A DNA stretch of 64,000 nt from the NCBI GenBank assembly GCA_956465555.1, contig OY101118.1:2315751-2379750 (forward strand), read 5' to 3'. This DNA comes from Nitzschia sp. pyKryTriq1 (lineage: Eukaryota; Bacillariophyta; Bacillariophyceae; Bacillariales; Bacillariaceae). Each line of letters opens with the position of its first letter. Within the stretch, counting starts at the first letter, position 1. The notes beneath the pieces were generated by a model, which had not been told where the DNA came from, ran no database searches, and saw nothing but the letters and a program-made list of their open reading frames with translations. The translations under genes and the position numbers were made by a program. This document shows positions 52,615-61,157 of this stretch, one piece after another.

Positions 52615-55600
52615 ATGGAAAACGTGGTTGTGGAAGAAACATTTACTTTAGCGTCGTCTTCTCAGGGGAAAGCAGGTGACGGTGTTTACGTTAGCGCTAC
52701 TACTTCTAGCAACAAACGGTATTATGGTGTGTTGGTCGATCAGCCAGCTCTCAAAGAGGCGACAGCACTGTGGTTACAAGATCAGGCTGACTCACTCGAA
52801 TTGAATCGACGGATAAAGGTCTTGAAACAGCAACAAGAAGAAAATACAAAGAAACCTTCTGTAGATGATTCCCAATCTCCCGAGCCTGTCGGTACGACCA
52901 TTGAAGAAGGTGTGAACAGTACCAAAAAAATGGGTGGCGATGGTGAGATAGAAAGCACTACCCAGGAGGAGTCAAAGACTAAAGTGTCGTCGGTCGTGGC
53001 AACAGATGCCTCAGAAGAGAATTCCAACGGATCAACCAATGCAGATATCAAGTCGATAATACCGCATGTAAACAAAAATGGTGGTGCCACTCCAAACGAC
53101 TCGGATCCTCTATCGGGACCAAATTCGTCGGAAGCTAAGAATCCCGAGTCGTCGTCTGGTGTGGCTCAATCAGCCGATACTGCCAAAAGGCCGCTGGATG
53201 CTCCTGGTGATGAAGACCAAATAAAGAAACGAGTACGGGTAGATGTAGCTGAGAATGGGCCTCTAGTAGATGCAAAGCCATCTGCAATAGCAGTGAGTGA
53301 AGAGGCAGGTTCCAAGGCAGTTGCACTCATCGGAAATAATGACAGACCAGTTCAAAAATTCAAATACATCATGGGGAAGAAGTTGGGAAAGTCGGAGGAT
53401 CCGGGGTACAGGGTTCTAGTGGCGACCTTTTCCAACATTGAGGAAGCAGCTTTCGGGGATTCTTCGTTAGCAAAAGCAATTGAGGGTGCTTGTGAAGAAG
53501 GCGGGAATTATATATCGGGTGACCCCCTCTATTACTACCAGTACGAAGTGCTTCCAACGGTGCTTACTTCCAGAGACGCAAAGGCATCTGATTTCGATCT
53601 ACGGACTTCGATGGGGTTCCATTCTTTTCTGCAAAACACACCATTACCGCCATGGTTTCCCCTCTCCAATCTTCAGCACAAGCAAGCAAAAGTCCTTAAT
53701 ATGCTAAACATGAAGAAAGATAACAGTGGAAACATCATTTGGGAAAACAGCGTTCCAGACGGAATCGGAAGTGGTGATAATGCCGCTGCGACACTGGCTG
53801 GAGGGACGAAAATATCCATGCAACCAAGACCGCGAAAGAGATATCAAATCGGTGTAGTTGGAGGTGGGATAGCTGGCGTTGCTTGTTGCCAAGAAATGAT
53901 TTCATTGCTCAAGAATGCAGGGGTTGACTACCACATTACACTCTTGGAAGCTAGATCGCGACTCGGGGGTCGCCTTTGGACTGATCGATCCTTTCAATCC
54001 AGTGGCAATGAGAACATTCCGATCGAGCTGGGTGCGTCTTGGATCCATGGTATCGACGATAATCCACTTGCTGCTCTAGCGAAGGAGGCACAAATCGACT
54101 TTGTCACGGCTTCCGAGGAGGTTCAAATGCTCGGGAAGGGCATGGCGCGCGTCGACCGAAAGATGGACGAACGGGCGGGAAAATTGTTTGACGATCTGCT
54201 CGATCTTGCAGCGGATGACTGTTGGAGTGCTCCAGAGACTGTCGCAAAATCTGAATATGACGGGGGGCAAGACCCCCAGGCTGCTGTTCGCTGGTATTCA
54301 TCGGTGTTTGCCGAGGGAGGCAAGGACAGAGAAACACTCGACAAATCCAGCTCCTTCAGTAATCCGCCGCGTGCTGGAGCACCAGAACATCGACTATCAT
54401 CGGACCGATCTATCGACGTGGAGATGGGAAAAGTGATTCTAAACCACAAGCTCGGCAATTTTTCGAAATTGACCGCCGAAGAACACCGTATGCTCCTGTG
54501 GAATACAAAAAACGTTGAATATGCACTCGGGGCGAATATTGCCGACTTGTCCATGAAATACTGGGATGCCGATGACCGGCACGCGTTCGAAGGTGACCAT
54601 GTCCTACTCAAGCAGGGATACTCAAGTGTAATCGACTACATGCTCCAGTCGATCAAAGCTGCTGCAGGGGATGACTTTGAGGCAGTTTTGGATTTCCCTG
54701 TTGGTCAGATCGAATACGCCCGAAGGTCCACTACGCTACCATATGGACGGAATCGTTTTGGAAGAATGGAAAAATTGGTGGAGCTTTCCGATTCCTGTAG
54801 CGTTTCTTCGCAAGATGGCAGCGAGACAAAATATTTCGATTTTGTTGTCTGTGCCTGTCCCTTGGGTGTACTTAAGGAATCTATACAGGCCAATGAAAAC
54901 TCAAAAGAGACATTGTCGTTTATGCCGCCTCTTCCGTTTTCGAAAGTGGATGCCATCTCGAATGTCGGTTTTGGGTTGCTTGATAAGGTATATTTGACAT
55001 TTCCAACCGCATTCTGGCGGCAGGAAGGACTTTTTAAGGGGGTAGATCAGTGTTTGTTTGGAAATGTTTCCGGTGTGAACCCCCACCATTACATGTTCTT
55101 CGACATTGGTCGCTGTCTCGGGTCTGGAGAGAACGCTCCTCCAATTCTCATGTCTCTCGTTTCGGGAAAAGAAGCAGTTGCATGCGAGTGTATGTCGGAC
55201 AAAGAACTCGTTGATGAGGTTGTGTCGACTCTGAGAACAATTTTCTCGAAAGATTCTGTCCCTGAACCAACCTCCTTTCGCTTCACAAGGTGGGGTCAAG
55301 ACAAATACAGCCGCGGCTCCTACACCTTTCTACCACCAGGGGCTACTGACCAAGATTTTCACCTGCTCCAGTCACCAATCAATGGGAACGGCGATTCACT
55401 ACTTCTAGAAGGATCTGAGACCATGCGCCTCTTCTTTGCAGGCGAACACACCACCGCACTTCACCCCTCTATGGCGCATGGCGCACTGTTGTCGGGAATG
55501 CGAGCTGCCAGAGAAGTGGTGTCCACCGTCCAATTCAAGCTTGACGAAGATAAAAATACCGATAGAATAATTCCAGTCGCTTTGTTTCGTCATGAAAACC

Positions 55601-57045
55601 CAAAAACAGAACTACGATGCAACCTCTGTCACAAAGTTGGAGGGCAGATAAGGGAAGGATCGCTCATTGCTTTCAAGAGAGGGGCAAGACAAGTCCTCGT
55701 CCACAATAATTGCGCCGAATATAGTCCAGAAGTCGAGGTCGTGGATTCAAAATGGAAGGACGTGATCAAAGCGGTGAATCGAGGGAAGTTGTTCAACTGC
55801 AGCCTGTGCAAGGAAGTTGGTGCTACCATTGGTTGTACAGGTAAGACAGAGATTGGAATGCTAGCAGCTGGCAGAGTCCCTCGTCGAGCGACTCATCCCA
55901 CTCACAATTACATCTCCAAAGCCCAAAATTGCTATCGAATATTTCATTTTAGCTGCTCAGAAGACGCTGGTTGGCGCTTTGACCGTGATGGGAAAATCTT
56001 CTATTGTGACTTGCACCGGAAGCAGGCATCGGACTACACGCCGCATTGCGACCGGGTGTCAATCGAGTATTACCTTACCAAGAATCCAGCCTCGTCGCTT
56101 TATTGTCGTCTGTGCGACTCCGTGCAGAGCGATGGCCCACTCGGGCAGCTACTAGCTTTTCAACTTGCAAGACGCCTAGTATGCGTCCACGAAAGTTGCA
56201 TCAAGTACACGTCGATTTGCGATACGGCGGAAGTCGAGGAAAGTCGAATGGGGCACGAATACAAGAATGTTTTTCGCGCCATAGAGGAGGCTAGGAAATG
56301 TACAACCTGTGCTGCGCCGGGTGCAACCGTTCGTTGCTCAACGGCCGGTTGCGAGAAAGTATATCATGTTTCTTGCGTCATGGAAGGTGGATGGAGCTTC
56401 GAGAAACGAGGAAAGAGATTTCGCTGTGAAGAGCATCGAAAAAAGAAAGGCTCGTCTCCTGTTGGAAACAAGGAGGCTCCTGCAACAAATGGGGAACCTA
56501 TAAAAGCTGCAAATGGGGCTCCTGTATTTTTCAACCACAACTTGCTAGCTCAGTTTGGTGCAGTACCGACGAATACCGCAAAAGTTAGCATCCCGGGAAA
56601 TCTTGACATGGGTGGAATTTCATCGGTACAAGCGGCATCAGAGCCAATGTTTGAGGAACAAGACGATGGTTCCGATTCCGAGTCGGAAGAAAGTGTGACA
56701 GACTTTCAGCAGCTTGAGGTAGAAGAAGCCATGGATCTTCCGCTCTCTTCTGATCGCGATGGTGCCAAGCGTGCAGTTCAAGTGAAGCGCTCGTCACCAT
56801 CGGAACCGTGGCGACTTTCGCTCTCCGTTGTCACCCGAAAGGATAAGCATTTGTTAACATTGTTGGTCGGAAATGGGGTGGCTGGAGGAGTCGAACATCC
56901 TTCTGGGACCAAGACGGGTGATGCTGTAGTTTCTATCAATGGAGAGGCTGTAGGGAAAGGACAGACGATATCAACTCTTCGCGACATTGCCTCGAATTAT
57001 CTCAAAGACTCTACTGAATTGACCTTCGAAGTCGTGAGCGATTAA
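52615..57045 (+). CDS. LSD1-like FAD amine oxidase fused to tandem extended PHD fingers and a PDZ-like domain
   Basis: Predicted nuclear flavin amine oxidase, possibly a histone-lysine demethylase. 1476 residues in one uninterrupted frame. Residues 1-250 are polar and disordered; 250-400 is an ordered region of unknown fold. The FAD dinucleotide motif VVGGGIAGVACC lies near 413, with LLEARSRLGGRLWT after it. GFGLLDKVYLTF carries the Lys (about 791) equivalent to LSD1 K661. FFAGEHTTALHPSMAHGALLSGMRAA closes the oxidase domain (to about 970). Two extended PHD modules follow (about 1001-1136, CNLCHKVGG...FHFSCSEDAGW...CDLHR; about 1164-1276, CRLCDSV...YHVSCVMEGGW...CEEHR). Residues about 1396-1476 look like PDZ (DAVVSINGEAVG). 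No LSD1 tower insertion is obvious. Confidence 0.88.
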   Translation: MENVVVEETFTLASSSQGKAGDGVYVSATTSSNKRYYGVLVDQPALKEATALWLQDQADSLELNRRIKVLKQQQEENTKKPSVDDSQSPEPVGTTIEEGVNSTKKMGGDGEIESTTQEESKTKVSSVVATDASEENSNGSTNADIKSIIPHVNKNGGATPNDSDPLSGPNSSEAKNPESSSGVAQSADTAKRPLDAPGDEDQIKKRVRVDVAENGPLVDAKPSAIAVSEEAGSKAVALIGNNDRPVQKFKYIMGKKLGKSEDPGYRVLVATFSNIEEAAFGDSSLAKAIEGACEEGGNYISGDPLYYYQYEVLPTVLTSRDAKASDFDLRTSMGFHSFLQNTPLPPWFPLSNLQHKQAKVLNMLNMKKDNSGNIIWENSVPDGIGSGDNAAATLAGGTKISMQPRPRKRYQIGVVGGGIAGVACCQEMISLLKNAGVDYHITLLEARSRLGGRLWTDRSFQSSGNENIPIELGASWIHGIDDNPLAALAKEAQIDFVTASEEVQMLGKGMARVDRKMDERAGKLFDDLLDLAADDCWSAPETVAKSEYDGGQDPQAAVRWYSSVFAEGGKDRETLDKSSSFSNPPRAGAPEHRLSSDRSIDVEMGKVILNHKLGNFSKLTAEEHRMLLWNTKNVEYALGANIADLSMKYWDADDRHAFEGDHVLLKQGYSSVIDYMLQSIKAAAGDDFEAVLDFPVGQIEYARRSTTLPYGRNRFGRMEKLVELSDSCSVSSQDGSETKYFDFVVCACPLGVLKESIQANENSKETLSFMPPLPFSKVDAISNVGFGLLDKVYLTFPTAFWRQEGLFKGVDQCLFGNVSGVNPHHYMFFDIGRCLGSGENAPPILMSLVSGKEAVACECMSDKELVDEVVSTLRTIFSKDSVPEPTSFRFTRWGQDKYSRGSYTFLPPGATDQDFHLLQSPINGNGDSLLLEGSETMRLFFAGEHTTALHPSMAHGALLSGMRAAREVVSTVQFKLDEDKNTDRIIPVALFRHENPKTELRCNLCHKVGGQIREGSLIAFKRGARQVLVHNNCAEYSPEVEVVDSKWKDVIKAVNRGKLFNCSLCKEVGATIGCTGKTEIGMLAAGRVPRRATHPTHNYISKAQNCYRIFHFSCSEDAGWRFDRDGKIFYCDLHRKQASDYTPHCDRVSIEYYLTKNPASSLYCRLCDSVQSDGPLGQLLAFQLARRLVCVHESCIKYTSICDTAEVEESRMGHEYKNVFRAIEEARKCTTCAAPGATVRCSTAGCEKVYHVSCVMEGGWSFEKRGKRFRCEEHRKKKGSSPVGNKEAPATNGEPIKAANGAPVFFNHNLLAQFGAVPTNTAKVSIPGNLDMGGISSVQAASEPMFEEQDDGSDSESEESVTDFQQLEVEEAMDLPLSSDRDGAKRAVQVKRSSPSEPWRLSLSVVTRKDKHLLTLLVGNGVAGGVEHPSGTKTGDAVVSINGEAVGKGQTISTLRDIASNYLKDSTELTFEVVSD

Positions 57046-58049
57046 GAAAATCTATAGGCTGCCACTATTGATCGGACTAAAGTTCGATAATGTTAGTACA
57101 CACCCATCGCATATCAGAGACGGCTTTGCCTCACGAAAGCATGCTTGGCAGATTAGAGTACAGCTCCTCTGACTACTAGTAGACTTCTGTTCTTCTATTT
57201 GCGTGTTTATACCGGCAGCGTTAACTCTACTTTTCGTCATCTCTAGAGTAGCTAGTAGACCTCTACTAGTAGAGTCTCCTCTGTTCGGGCGGTAGAGAGC
57301 AAGGGTCGGTGGAATGAATGAGGATCGAAGTGATGATGAAAGTTCCACAATTGACACATACGACTACGAGCTCTGTTGAAGTGTCCGAGGTCTGACGGAA
57401 GTCCCACGTGTGGCAAAACTACGACTGTCACAACAAGCAAGCAAGAGCAAGAGCAAGAGCAAGAGCAACAGCAACAGCAGAGCAAGAGCCACAAGCAAGC
57501 AGCAAGCAACGAACGACGACGACGACGACGACTCCTCGGACTGTTCTACGAATTCTCTTGGGGGGGGGGGCAGACAGACGGGGCTGCGCGCGCGTTCTGC
57601 GTGCCAGAGACATACGTACGTACTGTACATACCGTTCGTACAGCGTACGGTCACCCTGCTTGTACAACGCGCAAACCAATCAAAACGCACGAAAAACATC
57701 AGCCATTCTTCCGTTCCAACACACAACACACAACACACAACACAACACCACCACTCACGTCTTTTTTCTTCACAGAACAAAATCACTGGACGTGAAGGCC
57801 ACCACCAACCAGCACATCAGAATCATCGCAACGCACCCACTTTTTTCTTCTCTTTTTATTTCATCGAGTGTGTTTCGCAGAAAGCAATTCTTTTGGATTC
57901 TGCTTCTACTCATACTTGCTCTTGTAATTGATTGAGTCTTCTGTTGAGAAAAAGGAATATCACATTAAAAACGATTGTCGCTTTTGAGGGTTTCAAGAGG
58001 AGATATCGGCCACTGCACATACTTTTTTTTTTTTATTAACTTCGTTGGT
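57046..58049. other. Intergenic, 1 kb, simple repeats
   Basis: (GAGCAA)n at about 57440-57470, CAGCAA units, (GAC)n at 57512-57532, a G-run at 57559-57569 and a T-run near 58025. Three overlapping frames of 140-175 codons translate the repeats into Gln/Glu/Thr runs and are not genes. The right end contains the helicase promoter. Confidence 0.55.
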
Positions 58050-60949
58050 ATGCCTGCTGCTGTTCGCAGTCCCCTGTTATCGTTCGTAATCATGATGTTC
58101 TCGATGATGCTATCGAAGCGAGTTTCCACACGTGTTCTTGTTCAAGCCTTTTCCACCCGGTCGAATGGCGTGGTGGGCAGAGCGGGCTTTTTGACCGCCA
58201 GCAGCAACCACATTCACCGTCAATTTTCGTCGGCACGTGGTGTTGCTGCTGAGGTCGACGAAGACCTCGATTCGGCCCTTGACAGTTTGCTCGGGGACGC
58301 CATCAAGTCTGTGGAAGGAAGAGAGAGCCGTGAGCCTCATATGAAAGATTCCAAGCCCGTTCCCCCAAAGCTAGTTGAGACTGTAAGTTTGTTTTTCCTC
58401 TGGCGGGTGCACTTCCGTCGCTGACGTCGAAATCGGTGTTTCCCTTTTTTCTAATTTTGTATTTGCTGACACTCTTAATGATCAATACAGGTGGATCCGA
58501 CTGATTTTAATGATCCGAAATTCTTGTCAACTAGCAATCCTCGCTGGGTCGAAGCTGGACTGTCCCAAGCGGTGATTGATGTTTTGTCGGCGAAAGGAAT
58601 CACACGTTTCACGCCGGTGCAGGGAGAGGCCTTCGATCCTATTCTTGCAGGAAGAGATGTAATCGGCAGAAGTAGAACCGGAACTGGAAAAACACTTGCA
58701 TTTGGACTTCCCACTCTCGCTCGTTTGTCAAAGTGGATGGATGAAAAAGGGTACCGTGACGAAAGTGGACGCATGGTTCGTGGTCGACCAGTGTCCATGG
58801 TGGTCCTCTGTCCCACACGAGAGTTGGCTCGTCAAGTGCAAGAGGAATTGGCAGCGGTAGCCCGTCCACTTGGACTCTACACGGATGTCTTCCACGGGGG
58901 TGTCTCATATGAACCTCAGGTATGTGATCGAGTCACGAAGTCGCGAAGATTTCAAAATGCCCGTTATTTGTTGCCTCACTCTCAATGATTTTGTTTTTGC
59001 TCAGACTCGCACTTTGCGTCAAGGAGTGGATATCTTGGTTGGTACTCCCGGAAGAATTATCGACCATATTGATCGTGGAAATCTGAAACTGGACCATTGT
59101 GATGTTGTCGTGTTGGATGAGGCCGATGAAATGTTGAATATGGGTTTCGCGGATGACGTCGAAGTCATTTTGGACGGTGTGGGCCAAGCGAACGGCAAGA
59201 AGGCTCAGTGCCTCTTGTTTTCCGCTACAACTCCTCCATGGGTCAAAACAATTGGTAAAAAGTACCAGGGGGATGTCATTTCGATTGACGCCACTGCTGA
59301 ACAGGGTGGTGCTCGTGTTGCCACGACGGTTCGCCACCTAGCGATCCAATTCCCCCCAGGCCCCGATGCGAAAAGAGCCCTCCTTGAAGATATCATTGCA
59401 GTCGAAATTTCTAAAGACATGAAAGGTGTTGGCGAGGAATCGGACGTCGAAAGTGATGACGACGAACCCGTCAATGTGATCGCCGCTGCAGCAGCTGAGA
59501 GAAAGAAGAAGGACAGAAATACAATGCAGCAGAAGATTTTTGGAAAGACAATTGTTTTCACTGAGACTAAGCGCGAGGCCGATGAACTTGTTTCTGGTGG
59601 AACTTTCAAGAGTTTAAGTGCTCAGGTATGTTTCTCCCCCTGGTCAAGTCAGTGTCCCAACCCACTATGAACCCGCACAACTCACCACAATTTTCCATAG
59701 GCTTTGCATGGTGATGTCGGACAGAAGCAGCGTGATGCTACCCTAGCAGCTTTTCGCGCGGGTGCATTCAATGTGCTTGTAGCTACAGATGTTGCCGCCA
59801 GAGGAATTGATATTAGTGACGTTGATCTTGTCATCCAGTTTGATCCCCCTCGTGACGTTGACACATACGTTCATCGTTCTGGTAGAACGGGACGAGCTGG
59901 AAAGAAAGGAGTGTCAGTTTTGCTGTTTGGAAGAAATCAACAGCGTGACATTGTCCGCATCGAAAGAGATCTTGGACATGGATTCAAATTCGACTTGGCG
60001 GGACCTCCCTCCATGGAGGCGGCTTTGCGTGCGGCTGCAAAAACATCTGCGGTTGCCTGCAGTGGTATCTCGGACGAGACCTCGAAGCACTTTAAGGATG
60101 CAGCAAAGGCTCTTTTAGAAGAGGGTGATAGCCCTGAGGATGTCATTGCTCGTTGTCTTGCTGCTATTTCGAGACGTTCCACTGAGATTCAGAGCAGATC
60201 CTTAATCACCGGAGAAGCTGGATTGGCCACTGTGGAAATGACAAATAGCAAAGGACGTCCTGTGTCACCTGGAGATGTCATGTTTACGGTGGGAAAACTT
60301 GCGCGAATGAGTCGCAACGAAGGGGATATAACCTTTGATAGCGACGTTGGCAAAATCCAGGCGAATGCTGAAACTGGAGTTGCGATCTTTGACTTGGGTG
60401 TAAGTTGAAATTCATAGTCCTTGTTGGAAGGTGTTGTCCCACAGACGCTCACGTTTTTGTCTGGATTTTCAGGTTGAAGACGCGAAACGGCTTGTAGAAT
60501 TCAGTAAGAATATTGACGCTGGAGGTGCAACATTCAGCATCCTTGAAGAGCTTGAAATCGAAAGAGACAGAAACTTTGGTCGACCTGCGGGAGGAGGTGG
60601 CCGATTTGATCGAAATGGTCGTGGAGGCCCACCTGGACAGCGCGGTGGCAACTTCCGAAGTAGCTACCAAGGAGGAAGCCGAAATGGCTCCCAAGGAGGA
60701 AGCCGAAATGGCTCCCAAGGAGGAAGCCGAAATGGCTACCAAGGAGGTGGAGGCGGAGGCGGAGGCTACCAGGGTCAAAGGAGAGAGAATCGCTGGTCCA
60801 ACCACGAGAACCGAGGTGGAAATCGCAGTGGTGAAGGCGGCGGTGGCGGTGGGAGAAGATACGAGGGCGGAAACCCTAGGTACAATTCTGGGGGCGGAGG
60901 CAATGCAGGAAAGTACAACAGCAACAAAAGCGGAAACGACGGGTGGTAG
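58050..60949 (+). CDS. Organelle-type DEAD-box RNA helicase (RH3/DDX21 group)
   Basis: ATP-dependent RNA unwinding. Five exons: 58050-58382, 58491-58919, 59005-59625, 59701-60399 and 60473-60949, all joined in phase 0, give 852 residues. An N-terminal presequence (LLSFVIMMFSMMLSKRVSTRVLVQAFSTRSNG) indicates import into mitochondrion or plastid; a second ATG cluster begins at 58092. All motifs are present: Q motif GITRFTPVQ, SRTGTGKT, PTRELARQ, DEAD, SAT, TIVFTETK, ATDVAARGID and HRSGRTGRAG. An acidic insertion (ESDVESDDDEPVN) separates the RecA lobes. A GUCT-like segment and a Gly/Arg/Ser/Asn-rich tail follow, resembling plant RH3 (group II intron splicing, ribosome assembly). Three 24-bp tandem units (60668-60739) encode GGSRNGSQ repeats. 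Confidence 0.93.
60668..60739 (+). repeat. 24-bp in-frame tandem repeat, three copies
   Basis: CAAGGAGGAAGCCGAAATGG units at 60668, 60692 and 60716, identical except the last few bases of the third. They encode GGSRNGSQ in the helicase tail. Confidence 0.9.
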
Positions 60950-61157
60950 AGTAAATCGGCCGTTACCTCTTTCCGCTGGATAGGACCTAACCCGTCTGCG
61001 CAACTCGAAAACTAATTGATTGGACGGCGACAAACCTCACTTTCAAGGACGGCGACGAATCAAAATAGAATTGCCTGAATACAACGCGCAGAAACCGCTG
61101 TCTTTGCCCTAAACTGAGAGGTAGCAGCACTAACTTTTCTGTAACTTTAGTTATGTC

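Noticed and set aside
57376-57935. Three overlapping plus-strand frames of 139-175 codons
   Set aside because: They are translations of GAGCAA, CAGCAA and GAC repeats, with Gln/Glu/Thr runs and no start context.
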